Shown: positions 25,314 through 33,863, counted from the first letter of the stretch. The stretch is 64,000 nucleotides of DNA from Williamsia serinedens (GCF_024171725.1 NZ_JAMTCG010000010.1:1-64000); one strand, 5' to 3'. The notes: generated from the sequence alone by a model not told the origin. A program made the numbers and translations.

Positions 25314-25362
25314 GCTCGTTGGACGCACATGGCCGTCGAACGGTTCACTCGGATCTCGGAGT

Positions 25363-25467
25363 GCACGCTGGGCGGGATCTACTGCCCGGTGGGCGGGATC
25401 TGGCGCACACTCGGCGGGATTTTCTGCCCGGTGGGCGGGATCTGGTGCACGCTCGGCGGTTCGCCGC
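25363..25467. repeat. 21-bp tandem array, family A, 5 units
   Basis: Five units at exact 21-bp steps (25363, 25384, 25405, 25426, 25447) with the core GGGCGGGATCT or TCGGCGGGATT. Units alternate between GCACGCT-like and GCCCGGT-like beginnings. This is the only array lying between two divergent genes, so it sits where promoters are expected. Confidence 0.9.
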
Positions 25468-25514
25468 GGGGAGTGGGGTGGGTAGGTCCGGGGTGGGGTG
25501 GGTAGTCGGTCGAG

Positions 25515-26699
25515 ATGGACACCGCACTGCTCGTCATCGGGTCGGGGCCGGCAGGGGTCGCCGCGGCCGAGTCGTATCGGGACCACGGCGGCCGGGGACG
25601 GGTCGTCGTCGTCACGCCGGAGGATCATCAGCCCTACTGGCGGCCGCCGCTGAGCAAGGACTTCCTGCGCGGTGAGAGCGACCTGCCCGACATCGCGCTG
25701 CGGCCGGACACCTTCTACGAGCACAACGACGTCGAGGTCCACACCGGCGTCGACATCACGCGGCTACGGCCGGGCGATCGGGAGGCGGAGAGCCGGACCG
25801 GCGACGTCATCCGGTACGAGAACGCGGTCATCGCGACCGGCGCGGCGCCGATGCCCCTGCCCGCGGACGGGGGCGAGGCGGTCCCGACGCTGCGGTCGGT
25901 CGCCGACTCCGACGCGCTGCGGCGGTGGGCCGGCCAGGTGTCGTCGGCGCTCGTCGTCGGCGGGGGCTTCATCGGCTGTGAGGCTGCGGCGTCGCTGGCG
26001 GCCCGCGGCGTGACGACGACCGTCGTCGGCCCCGACGAGGTGCCTCAGCACCGACGACTCGGACCCGACGCGGGCGCTCGGCTGGCGTCCATCCTCGACG
26101 ACGCGGGGGTGCGCTACTCCGGTGGCGCCCACGTCGACGCCGTCCGCGGGCGGGTGGGGGAGGGCTTCGCGGCGCAGCTCGACAGCGGCGTCACCGTCGA
26201 CGTCGACCTCGTTCTCGCCGCCACCGGCATCTCACCGCGCTCGCGCCTTGCCGACGTCGCGGGACTGTCGATGCGGTCCGGTCGGATCGCGGTCGACGCG
26301 TCGATGCGGACGTCGGCAACCCACCTCTTCGCGGCCGGCGACGTCGCCGCGGCGATGAACGCGACCGCCGGACGGGTGGTCCCCACCGAGCACTGGCAGG
26401 ACGCCGAGGACCAGGGCCGGATCGCCGGCGCCGCGGCGGCAGGGACCGCGGCACGCTGGGACGCGGTGCCCGGCTTCTGGACCCAGATCGGCGACGAGAC
26501 CGTGAAGTACAGCGCATGGGGTGACGGGTTCACGTCGGCGATCCCGGTGTTCCACGACGACGGTGGGCTCACCGTCTGGTACGCCGACGACGCCGGCCGA
26601 GCAGTCGGGGTGCTCACCCACCGCTGCGACGACGACTACGACCGCGGCGGCGACCTCGTCGCCCAGGGTGCGCCGATCCCCGTCGCGGCGACAGCCTGA
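25515..26699 (+). CDS. FAD/NAD(P)-dependent reductase, ferredoxin/rubredoxin reductase type
   Basis: 394-residue flavoprotein that transfers electrons from NAD(P)H to a small iron-sulfur or similar carrier. It has the FAD-binding GSGPAG (9-14), the 'YWRPPLSKDFL' segment typical of oxygenase-coupled ferredoxin reductases, NAD(P)-binding GGGFIG (~154) and the FAD-contacting 'LFAAGDVA' (~277). There is no CxxC or CX4C redox disulfide, as expected for this class. No ferredoxin or oxygenase gene is next to it, so its partner is unknown. Confidence 0.85.
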   Translation: MDTALLVIGSGPAGVAAAESYRDHGGRGRVVVVTPEDHQPYWRPPLSKDFLRGESDLPDIALRPDTFYEHNDVEVHTGVDITRLRPGDREAESRTGDVIRYENAVIATGAAPMPLPADGGEAVPTLRSVADSDALRRWAGQVSSALVVGGGFIGCEAAASLAARGVTTTVVGPDEVPQHRRLGPDAGARLASILDDAGVRYSGGAHVDAVRGRVGEGFAAQLDSGVTVDVDLVLAATGISPRSRLADVAGLSMRSGRIAVDASMRTSATHLFAAGDVAAAMNATAGRVVPTEHWQDAEDQGRIAGAAAAGTAARWDAVPGFWTQIGDETVKYSAWGDGFTSAIPVFHDDGGLTVWYADDAGRAVGVLTHRCDDDYDRGGDLVAQGAPIPVAATA

Positions 26700-26711
26700 C
26701 GACGTCCAGCC

Positions 26712-26841
26712 GCACACTCGGCGAGTTCGGTATCGGCACGGTCGGCGGAGGGTTTTGGCACCCTGGGCGGGATCTACCGCACGGTCGGCGGGGTCTACCG
26801 CACGATCGGCGGGATCTGGTGCACGCTCGGCGAGGTCTCGC
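26712..26841. repeat. 21-bp tandem array, family A, about 6 units
   Basis: Units start at 26712 (24 bp), 26736 (22 bp), 26758, 26779, 26800 and 26821; the last four are exactly 21 bp. Core GCACGNTCGGCGGGATCT. It lies between the ends of the reductase and the convergent amidohydrolase gene. Confidence 0.9.
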
Positions 26842-26882
26842 CCGGGGCGCGGCGTAACAGGTGCGGGGTCACAGGCGTGGGG

Positions 26883-28007
26883 TCAGAGTCGGTAGACGCG
26901 GCGGGCGTTGCCGTGGGCGACGAGGTCGGCGACGCGCAGCGCGTCGTCCAGCGACCACTCGTCGGCGTCGACGAACCCCGCCAGGACCGACGCCATCCCG
27001 TCTCGCCAGAGAGTGGCACCGAGGAAGTGGAACTCGGCGGGCCCGCAGCCGTCGGAGGAGTACAGCAGCTTCGTGAACGGCGCCATCTCGAGCAGTCGCC
27101 CGACGAACGGCCCCGACCGTGCGCCGAGGTGGTGGATCGAGAGCCCCCCGTCGAGATGGACCGACGGGAACGCCTGCGCGAGATACCCGGCCTGCCGCTC
27201 CCAGGGGTAGCAGTGCAGCAGCATGATCGGGACGTCGCCGGCTTCGCGGAGGAACTCGTCGAGCAGGAGCGGATCGGTCTGCGACAACCGCGCGTCCCGA
27301 TCGCCGAACCCGACGTGGAACTGCAGCGGCAGACCGACGTCGAGCGCCCGGTGCAACCCGAACCGCAGCAGCACCCGATCGGTCAGCCGCGTGCCGCCGG
27401 CGGCGCGCCAGCGTTCCGCGGCGAGCGCGACGAGCCGCTCCGGCGGGTCCGACAGGTCGCCCCCGAACCCGCCGCGATAGGCCAGCACGGACTTCGTCGC
27501 CACCGCGGCACCGGTTCTGCGGTGCAGGATCTCGACGAACTCGTCGGCGTAGTCGCCCGGCGCGGCGGCGGCCTGCTCGGCGACCTCCTCGAGGCGGACC
27601 ACCTCGTGTGCGACGCTGCCGCCGAGGGTCGCGAGGTCGTCGGGATCGGTCAGCCCGGCGTGGAACCCGGTGTCCACCAACCACGTCGACACCCCGGCCG
27701 CGGACAGGAACCGCCGGGACACCTCGCCCTCGCCCAGTACGGCACGTCGCGCGCAGTACTCGGACGGCGACGCGTGTCGCGGCAGGTCCAGCAGAGGGGC
27801 GCAGCGAGCTCGCACCGCGACGCCGAGCTGCGTCTCCCACCCCGACGCGGCCGCGGTCACCGGATCGGGGTCGGCCTCGTTCAGGGCCGCTGCGAGCCGT
27901 GCGGCGTCGCCGTCGGCGGCCCACCGGCCGTGGACGTGGTGGTCGACGAGCTCCACCCGGGACAGGTGCTCCCGCAGTGCATCCGACGCCGCGCTCACAC
28001 GCTCCAC
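26883..28007 (-). CDS. Amidohydrolase-2 family metal hydrolase, FluG N-domain type
   Basis: 374-residue TIM-barrel amidohydrolase starting at GTG. Metal ligands are visible as 'VDHHVHG' (H-x-H, ~22-24), Lys in 'ATKSVLAYRGG', His in 'PLQFHVGFGD', His in 'MLLHCYPWE' and Asp in 'LYSSDGCG'. Its first 13 bases overlap the end of the upstream glutamine-synthetase-like gene. In fungi, FluG joins exactly these two domains in one chain, and in bacteria the pair is often adjacent. This supports a joint pathway, perhaps hydrolysis of a gamma-glutamyl amine; the substrate is inferred only. Confidence 0.85.
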   Translation of the reverse strand: MERVSAASDALREHLSRVELVDHHVHGRWAADGDAARLAAALNEADPDPVTAAASGWETQLGVAVRARCAPLLDLPRHASPSEYCARRAVLGEGEVSRRFLSAAGVSTWLVDTGFHAGLTDPDDLATLGGSVAHEVVRLEEVAEQAAAAPGDYADEFVEILHRRTGAAVATKSVLAYRGGFGGDLSDPPERLVALAAERWRAAGGTRLTDRVLLRFGLHRALDVGLPLQFHVGFGDRDARLSQTDPLLLDEFLREAGDVPIMLLHCYPWERQAGYLAQAFPSVHLDGGLSIHHLGARSGPFVGRLLEMAPFTKLLYSSDGCGPAEFHFLGATLWRDGMASVLAGFVDADEWSLDDALRVADLVAHGNARRVYRL

Positions 28008-29341
28008 GCCATCCGGAACATCTCCGCCAGCTCGGCCGGGGAGCGATCCCCGTAGGTCGACGCCTCGTACCGGCGGACCGCGAGGGTCGCCTCGACCACC
28101 TCGTCGCCCAGCACCGACCGCGCCGTCGACGACCCCTCCAGCGCGTCGAGCATCGCGGTCTGGTCGCCGGTCAGCAGCACCGTGCCGGCAGCCTCACGCT
28201 CCGCGTCCGACAGCGTCGCCGGGTCGACCGTCGTCTCCGGCGGGAGCAGCGCACCGCGCTCGATGCCGTCGGCCGCGAGGCCCAGGATCGCCGCGGACGC
28301 GAGGTAGGGGTTCGCCGACGGGTCGACGATCTTCACCTCGACGTTCGCGCCGACCGGGTTCGCCGGTCCGCCTTCGATGAAGCGCACCGACGCCTCGCGG
28401 TTCTCGGTGCCCCAGCAGGCGTAGGCGCCCGCCCAGAAGCCGGGCAGCACACGCAGACCCGACAGGATCGAGCCGCACAGCACGGCCTGCAGTTCGGGCA
28501 GTCCGGCGACCACGCCGCCGATCGCCGCGCCACCGGACGACGTCAGGCCCCGCGGCCCGTCGCCCCCGGAGAACAGCGGCCCGCCGGCGCCGGCGAGCGA
28601 GAAGTGCTGGTGCGCACCGTTGCCGACGCCGTCGTGGAACGGCTTCGGCGAGAAGCACGCGCGGAGGCCATGGCGACGGGCCGCGCGTCCGATCACCATC
28701 CGTGCGGCGACCAGCTGGTCGGCCGCGGCCACCGGCGACAGGGGCGCCAGCGACACCTCGAACTGGTTGCTGCCGTACTCGGGGTGCATCTGGGCGAGCT
28801 CGACACCGGCGCGCTTCGCCGACGCGACGACGTCGCGCACGAACCCCTCGTGCTCGAGCACGCCGGCCAGCCCGTACTGCGCCCACATCGTCGACGGGAC
28901 CGGCGCGGCGGCGTCGTCGAGGAGGGTGAACTCCAGCTCGTGGCCGACGAGGGCGATCAACCCCGACGAGGCGAGCCGCTCCTCGACACTCCGCAGCGTC
29001 GTGCGGGCGCACGCGCCGACCGGCTCGAACGACTGGTCGACGAAATCCGCGGGAGCCCAGGCGATGTGGTCACCGATGATGCGGACCGCGCCGAGGTCGA
29101 CGCGGATGCGCTGGTCGCCGACGGCGCCGAAGCGGTCGGTGTAGGCGATGCCGGTCCGGTCGATGGTGAACACGTGCCACACCGGGCTGACGCCGAGCCC
29201 CGCGTCGGCGAACGCGGGGACGCGGGCGACGTCGACGACCTTCGCGTGGGTCAGTCCGGCGGGGTTCACGACGGTGCCCACGAGCATCTCGACCCCCGCG
29301 CTCTGCAGGTGACCCAGGACGTCGGTGCGGATGGTGGCCAT
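27995..29341 (-). CDS. Glutamine synthetase-like ligase (FluG C-domain/gamma-glutamylamine type)
   Basis: 448 residues from the ATG at 29341. It has the beta-grasp N-domain and catalytic GS barrel: 'GHELEFTLLD' (Glu metal ligand), 'EYGSNQFEVSLAP', 'FSPKPFHDGVGNGAHQHFSL' (His-rich, ammonium/glutamate region), 'FWAGAYACWGTENREASVRF' and 'VEVKIVDPSANPYLASAAILGLAADG'. There is no adenylylation-loop Tyr motif, and it is shorter than GlnA-I, so it is probably not the housekeeping enzyme but one using an amine instead of ammonia. It is translated first, with the overlapping amidohydrolase behind it. Confidence 0.85.
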   Translation of the reverse strand: MATIRTDVLGHLQSAGVEMLVGTVVNPAGLTHAKVVDVARVPAFADAGLGVSPVWHVFTIDRTGIAYTDRFGAVGDQRIRVDLGAVRIIGDHIAWAPADFVDQSFEPVGACARTTLRSVEERLASSGLIALVGHELEFTLLDDAAAPVPSTMWAQYGLAGVLEHEGFVRDVVASAKRAGVELAQMHPEYGSNQFEVSLAPLSPVAAADQLVAARMVIGRAARRHGLRACFSPKPFHDGVGNGAHQHFSLAGAGGPLFSGGDGPRGLTSSGGAAIGGVVAGLPELQAVLCGSILSGLRVLPGFWAGAYACWGTENREASVRFIEGGPANPVGANVEVKIVDPSANPYLASAAILGLAADGIERGALLPPETTVDPATLSDAEREAAGTVLLTGDQTAMLDALEGSSTARSVLGDEVVEATLAVRRYEASTYGDRSPAELAEMFRMAWSV

Positions 29342-29370
29342 GGGGTCACAGTGTGCCCCACCGGCGTTGC

Positions 29371-29820
29371 TCAGGCGTGGCGATGGGGCAGGTACTGCAC
29401 CGACCACTCGTTGCCGTCGGGGTCGGCGAAATACACGAAATGGCCCCACGGCTGCACGTCGACGGGTCCCACCTCGACGCCGGCGGACAGCAGGTGCTCG
29501 CGCGCGGCCTCGATGTCGGTCACGCAGATCATCAGGCCCTTCACCGAGCCGGGCTCACCCTCGACGAGGCCGTCGCCGAACGCGATCGAGCAGTTCGAGC
29601 CGACGGGCGTCATCTGCACGAAGCGGACCGGGGTGTCGCCGTCGTTGCCGGGTTGGCCCGGCGGGACGACGTGATCGTGGTCGGGGGTGAACCCGATGCG
29701 GGTGTAGAACTCCTTGGCGCGGTCGGGGTCGCTCACCGGGAGCATCACGACCTCGAGCGTCCAGGGGCCGCCGCGCACGCCGGTGGCGGGCGCGGTGGTG
29801 GCGGATTCGGTGCTGCTCAT
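29371..29820 (-). CDS. VOC-superfamily (glyoxalase/bleomycin-resistance fold) protein
   Basis: 149 residues with two beta-alpha-beta-beta-beta modules: 'LEVVMLPVSDPDRAKEFYTRIGF' and 'GLMICVTDIEAAREHLLSAGVEV', ending 'FVYFADPDGNEWSVQYLP' with the metal-ligand Glu. The reaction is unknown. It lies 29 bp upstream of the GS-like gene on the same strand, so it may be the first gene of that operon. Its ribosome site GAGAGGG is buried in a 13-bp hairpin. Confidence 0.85.
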   Translation of the reverse strand: MSSTESATTAPATGVRGGPWTLEVVMLPVSDPDRAKEFYTRIGFTPDHDHVVPPGQPGNDGDTPVRFVQMTPVGSNCSIAFGDGLVEGEPGSVKGLMICVTDIEAAREHLLSAGVEVGPVDVQPWGHFVYFADPDGNEWSVQYLPHRHA

Positions 29821-29824
29821 GACT

Positions 29825-29859
29825 CGTCCCTCTCGTCGATGGTTCTGACGAGAGGGACG
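29825..29859 (-). promoter_or_regulatory. Perfect hairpin covering the ribosome-binding site of the VOC gene
   Basis: A 13-bp perfect inverted repeat (29825-29837 with 29847-29859) around a 9-base loop. On the minus strand the 3' arm carries GAGAGGGACG, the only Shine-Dalgarno candidate for the start at 29820. It could hide that site and/or act as the terminator of the mycolyltransferase gene that ends at 29900. Confidence 0.6.
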
Positions 29860-29899
29860 ATGTCACCGGACGCGGACAGGAACGGTCCGCATTGTCCGA

Positions 29900-30877
29900 T
29901 CAGCCGTTGCGGAACCAGCCGGCGCGGTCGATGCGCCAGATCTCGTCCTGCCAGAACTTCCACGCGTGGATGCCGACGGGCCAGAAGCTCGAGCGCACGT
30001 TCGCACCGGCGGCACGGGCCGCGAGGGCGAAGGTCTGGGACTGCTCCTGCGACACGACCTCGAGGGCCGAGCCGGACAGGCCGGTGCCGAACGTCGCGAT
30101 GTTCGTCGGCGGACCGTTCCAGATGCCCGCGGCGGCGTAGACCCACAGGTGCCGTCCCGCCATGGCGGGCAGGTTCAGCCAGGGGTCGTTCTGGAAGGCC
30201 TTCAGGTTGGGGAAGATGCCCCACATGTTGTTGAGGTCGTAGCGGCCGGAGTCGAACGCGGCGGCGCGCAGCATGGTCTGCATGCCCGGCGCGGTCGGGT
30301 GCGGGAAGCCCGACATCGACACCGCGCGGGTGTAGAGGTCGGGGCGCGTGGTGGTGAGCATGATGGCCGGCGCCGCCGACATCGACAGGCCCACCAGCGT
30401 GCGGTTGCGGGAGAACCCGAGTCTGTCGAGGTAGGCGGGCAGGCTGCCGGTCAGGACGCTGTTCCAGCGGTAGGGGCGGGTCTGGCCGGCCGACGGGCTC
30501 GGGGCGTTCCAGTCGGCGTAGAAGCTCGACTGGCCGCCGACGGGCATGACGACGTTGTAGCCGCGCTGCGACAGGAACGGGACGTTCGTCTCCTTCTCCC
30601 AGCCGTTCACGTCGTTGGTGGCGCGCAGCCCGTCGAGGAAGATGATCGTCGGCGCCTGGGCCGGGTTCGTCGTCGTCGACGCCCAGGTACGGATCACCGG
30701 GCTGGGCATGCCGTAGCCGTTGATGGTCGCGGACTTGAAGGTCGGGGCGGGGCGGGGACCCCACGCATTCGCCGTCCCGGTGCCCACGGTGACGAGGCCG
30801 AACGCCGCGACGAGGGCGACGACCAGGGTGGACAGGGCGGCGCGCACGGACGGCGCGCGGCGGCTCGCGAAGGTCAT
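29900..30877 (-). CDS. Antigen 85-type mycolyltransferase/esterase
   Basis: 325 residues from the ATG at 30877. A secretion signal (1-38, cut after 'TANA') is followed by the Ag85 esterase fold: 'FLDGLRATNDVNGWEKET', 'MPVGGQSSFYADW' (oxyanion/aromatic wall), nucleophile Ser165 in 'GLSMSA' and the C-terminal His in 'GIHAWKFWQDE'. The family transfers mycolic acids between trehalose mycolates or onto arabinogalactan in the cell envelope, so the gene marks a mycolate-producing genus. It is divergent from dinB with a 152-bp gap. Confidence 0.93.
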   Translation of the reverse strand: MTFASRRAPSVRAALSTLVVALVAAFGLVTVGTGTANAWGPRPAPTFKSATINGYGMPSPVIRTWASTTTNPAQAPTIIFLDGLRATNDVNGWEKETNVPFLSQRGYNVVMPVGGQSSFYADWNAPSPSAGQTRPYRWNSVLTGSLPAYLDRLGFSRNRTLVGLSMSAAPAIMLTTTRPDLYTRAVSMSGFPHPTAPGMQTMLRAAAFDSGRYDLNNMWGIFPNLKAFQNDPWLNLPAMAGRHLWVYAAAGIWNGPPTNIATFGTGLSGSALEVVSQEQSQTFALAARAAGANVRSSFWPVGIHAWKFWQDEIWRIDRAGWFRNG

Positions 30878-31029
30878 GCGGTTACCACTTCGTGTCGGGC
30901 CCGGTGGGGCGTCTCGTCGCGCGATGACCGCACGGCATGCGAGCTGCGCAGACCTGGCGCTCGTGCGTCCCCCGACGTCGTGTGCCTGTGCGGCACCGAA
31001 CACCTTCCCACACGCGGGACAATGGCTCA

Positions 31030-32139
31030 ATGGCGACGGAGGTGGGCGAGGGTGACGTCACACCGCGCGTGACGACGGCCGCGGACGCCCGGCCACGGCG
31101 TTGGATCCTGCACGTCGACCTCGACCAGTTCCAGGTGTCCGTGGAGCGGCTGCGCGCCCCCGAGCTCGTCGGGGTCCCGGTCATCGTGGGCGGGGCGGGC
31201 GACCCGCACGCGCCGCGGACCGTGGTGACCTGCGCGTCCTACGAGGCCCGCGACGTCGGCGTCCGGGCCGGCATGCCGCTGCGGACCGCGCACAGGAAGC
31301 TGCCGGACGCCGTCTACCTGCCGACCGACCACGAGACCTACGACATCGCCTCCGAGGAGGTCATGACGGTGCTGCGCGGCCTCGGCCACCCCGTCGAGGT
31401 GTGGGGGTGGGACGAGGCGTACGTCGGCGCCGACGTCGAGGACCCGCGCGCCCTCGCCGCGACGATCATCCGCCGCATCCGCGAGGAGACCGGCCTGACC
31501 TGCGCCGTCGGCATAAGCGACAACAAGCAGCGCGCGAAGATGGCCACGAACTTCGCCAAGGAGCAGCCGCCCGGCACCGACCGCGTCGACATCCTCACCG
31601 CGGAGACCTGGATGGCCCGGATGGGCGACCACCCGTGCCGGGACCTGTGGAGCGTGGGGCCGAAGACCGCGCAGAAACTGACCGCGATGGACGTCCACAG
31701 CGTCGCCGACCTCGTCGCGACGCCGCGCGAGACACTCGTCGAGCGGTTCGGCAACCACCAGGGGACCTGGTTGTACGTGCTGGCCCGCGGTGGTGGGGAC
31801 GCGACGATCACCGAGGAGCCACACGTCGCGCGGTCGCACTCCAAGGTGCAGACGTTCCCCACCGACGTCACCGACGTCGACGAGCTGCACCGCCGGGCCT
31901 CCGCGCTGGCGGCCGACGTGCTGGCCCTGGTGCGGGCCGAGGGGCGTGTCGTGTCCCACGTCGCGGTGACGGTGCGGACGTCGACCTTCTTCACCCGCAC
32001 CAAATCCCGCAAACTGCCCACGCCGACAACCCATCTGACCGACATCGAGCCGACGGTGCACACTCTTCTGGACCGCTTCGAGCTCGACCGGCCCGTCCGG
32101 CTGCTCGGGGTACGCCTGGACCTGGTACTCGACGACTGA
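31030..32139 (+). CDS. dinB: Y-family DNA polymerase IV, DinB2 type
   Basis: 369-residue translesion polymerase close to mycobacterial DinB2. The metal-binding palm motifs are 'HVDLDQF' (Asp30, Asp32) and 'GWDEAYVG'; 'GISDNKQRAKMATNFAK' and the HhH region 'LWSVGPKTAQKLTAMDVHSVADL' are also present. The little-finger domain ends 'RPVRLLGVRLDLVL'. The protein stops there without the usual C-terminal beta-clamp-binding peptide, as I recall for DinB2. The residue after the palm Phe (steric-gate position) is Gln35, not an aromatic. The start at 31030 was chosen because only from there does the protein begin near the family's N-terminus. Confidence 0.9.
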   Translation: MATEVGEGDVTPRVTTAADARPRRWILHVDLDQFQVSVERLRAPELVGVPVIVGGAGDPHAPRTVVTCASYEARDVGVRAGMPLRTAHRKLPDAVYLPTDHETYDIASEEVMTVLRGLGHPVEVWGWDEAYVGADVEDPRALAATIIRRIREETGLTCAVGISDNKQRAKMATNFAKEQPPGTDRVDILTAETWMARMGDHPCRDLWSVGPKTAQKLTAMDVHSVADLVATPRETLVERFGNHQGTWLYVLARGGGDATITEEPHVARSHSKVQTFPTDVTDVDELHRRASALAADVLALVRAEGRVVSHVAVTVRTSTFFTRTKSRKLPTPTTHLTDIEPTVHTLLDRFELDRPVRLLGVRLDLVLDD

Positions 32140-32169
32140 CGTCGAGCCCGTCCCGACGAGAGGACATGC

Positions 32170-33063
32170 GTGAGCTCGCTGACCTACACCCAGTCGGTGG
32201 TGATGGGCCTCCTGCAGGGCGTCACCGAGCTGTTCCCCGTGTCGAGCCTGGGGCACTCGCTGCTGGTGCCGGCGTGGATCGGTGGCAGCTGGGAGACCCT
32301 GGTGACGCAGTCGAACAGCAAGGGACACACGCCGTTCCTGGCGTTCCTCGTCGCACTGCACGTCGCGACGGCCCTCGCGCTGGTCGTCTACTACTGGCGC
32401 GACTGGGTCGCGATCGTGCGGGGCTTCGTCCACAGCGTCGTCCGACGTCGCATCGACACCCGCGAGGCGAAGCTCGCCTGGTTGCTCATCGTCGGCACCC
32501 TGCTGGTCGGGATCGTCGGGCTCGTCGCCGAGAAGCCGCTGCGGCAGGTGTTCGCGACGCCGCTCGCGTCGGCGGTCTTCCTCGTCGCCAACGGGTTCGT
32601 TCTGCTGGCCGCCGAGCTGCTGCGACGCCGCGCGGCCACCGGTGCGCACGCCGTCGAGGTGGTCGCCGGTGATCCCGACGCCGAGATCGACCGCCTGCGC
32701 TACCGCGACGCCGTCGTCATCGGTGCCGCGCAGATCCTGGCGCTGCTGCCGGGCATCTCCCGGTCGGGGTCGACGATCTCCGCCGGGCTGCTGCGCGGGA
32801 TGGACCACGAGTCGTCGGCGAAGTTCGCGTTCCTGCTGGCCACGCCGGTCATCCTCGCCGCCGGTGTGCTGAAGATCCCCGAGCTGTTCGGGCCCGAGGG
32901 ACAGGGCATCGGCGGCCAGGTGATCGTCGGGGCCGTGTGCGCGTTCGTCGCCGCGTTGGTGGCGGTGGCGTTCCTCGAGCGGTTCTTCCGGACCCGGACG
33001 ATGTACCCGTTCGTCGTCTACTGCCTCGCCGCCGGTGTGGTCAGCGTGGTCGCGTTCGCCTGA
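32170..33063 (+). CDS. uppP: Undecaprenyl-diphosphatase (UppP/BacA)
   Basis: 297-residue integral membrane phosphatase that recycles undecaprenyl diphosphate for cell-wall synthesis; the family is also known for intrinsic bacitracin tolerance. The two signature motifs are present: 'GVTELFPVSSLGH' (Glu20, Ser25/26) and 'PGISRSGSTISAGLL' (Arg and Ser of the phosphate pocket). There are about eight hydrophobic segments. It starts with GTG after GAGAGGA, 30 bp after dinB. Confidence 0.96.
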   Translation: MSSLTYTQSVVMGLLQGVTELFPVSSLGHSLLVPAWIGGSWETLVTQSNSKGHTPFLAFLVALHVATALALVVYYWRDWVAIVRGFVHSVVRRRIDTREAKLAWLLIVGTLLVGIVGLVAEKPLRQVFATPLASAVFLVANGFVLLAAELLRRRAATGAHAVEVVAGDPDAEIDRLRYRDAVVIGAAQILALLPGISRSGSTISAGLLRGMDHESSAKFAFLLATPVILAAGVLKIPELFGPEGQGIGGQVIVGAVCAFVAALVAVAFLERFFRTRTMYPFVVYCLAAGVVSVVAFA

Positions 33064-33096
33064 CGCAGTTCACCCTCACCCGCCTGTCGCGTCACC

Positions 33097-33155
33097 CGTC
33101 GAGTGGGCGGCTCCGTGCGTCGAGTGGGCGGTTCCGGACGTCGAGTGGGCGGTCA
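33097..33155. repeat. 21-bp tandem array, family B variant, almost 3 units
   Basis: Units at 33097, 33118 and 33139 (the last cut off at the stop codon of the convergent gene). Unit: CGTCGAGTGGGCGG plus seven variable bases. It resembles family B, with its TGGGCGG core, and has the same 21-bp step. Confidence 0.85.
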
Positions 33156-33863
33156 GTTCTCGAGCAACCCGCCGTCGAGCACCCCGTCGAGCAGTCGGGC
33201 GCAGCGGGCGGTCAGGGAGCCGCGGTCGGCCTCGATGCGGGCGCCGAGCTCGTCGACGTCGATCCCGAAGTCGCGCTGCACCTCCTGCTCGGACTCGCGG
33301 GTCCAGCCCATCCGCCACGCCGCGAACGACGCCGCCGTGATCTCGGGGTGGAACTGCGTCCCGACGACACGCCCGCGGACGAACGCCTGCAGGCCGGCGT
33401 CGTTGTGGGCGAGCCGACGGGCGCCCGGCGGGAGGGAGAAGTGGTCGAAGTGCCACTGCATCCACGGGCCGTCGTCGATCCAGGACGCGGCCGCGCCGTC
33501 GGGGACGAGGTCCACGAACCCGACCTCGGGGTGCGGTGACCGTTCGACGACCCCGCCGAGCACGCGGCTCAGGACCTGCCCGCCGAAGCAGACGCCGAGC
33601 GTCGGTGTCCCGGCGTCGACGACGCGATCGAGGTAGGCGCGCTCGGCGGCGAGCCACGACAGTGAGTCGTCGTAGGCGGAGTCGACGGAGCCCAGGACGA
33701 CGACGGCCTCGACGGTCGCCGGGTCGGGCAGGTCGTCGGAGGGGTGCGCGACGAGGGGCGTGAGCCCGCGGGCCCGCAGGGCGTCGGCGAGCGACCCGGC
33801 CTCGACGCGCCCACGATCGCGGTCGTCTTCGTGCGCCAGCACGAGTGCGGTGGTCGACGTCAT
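33153..33863 (-). CDS. Class I glutamine amidotransferase-like protein
   Basis: 236 residues from the ATG at 33863. The triad is visible as Cys in 'PTLGVCFGGQVLSRVLGG' and His-x-Glu in 'VGTQFHPEITA'. Stand-alone GATase1 proteins of this type are annotated as GMP-synthase-like or gamma-glutamyl hydrolase-like. No partner synthase is adjacent, so the acceptor is unknown. The stop codon lies inside the last repeat unit of the 33.1-kb array. Confidence 0.88.
   Translation of the reverse strand: MTSTTALVLAHEDDRDRGRVEAGSLADALRARGLTPLVAHPSDDLPDPATVEAVVVLGSVDSAYDDSLSWLAAERAYLDRVVDAGTPTLGVCFGGQVLSRVLGGVVERSPHPEVGFVDLVPDGAAASWIDDGPWMQWHFDHFSLPPGARRLAHNDAGLQAFVRGRVVGTQFHPEITAASFAAWRMGWTRESEQEVQRDFGIDVDELGARIEADRGSLTARCARLLDGVLDGGLLEN

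Noticed and set aside
24285-26841. CRISPR array
   Set aside because: Units are contiguous with no spacers, too short and variable, and no cas genes are present.
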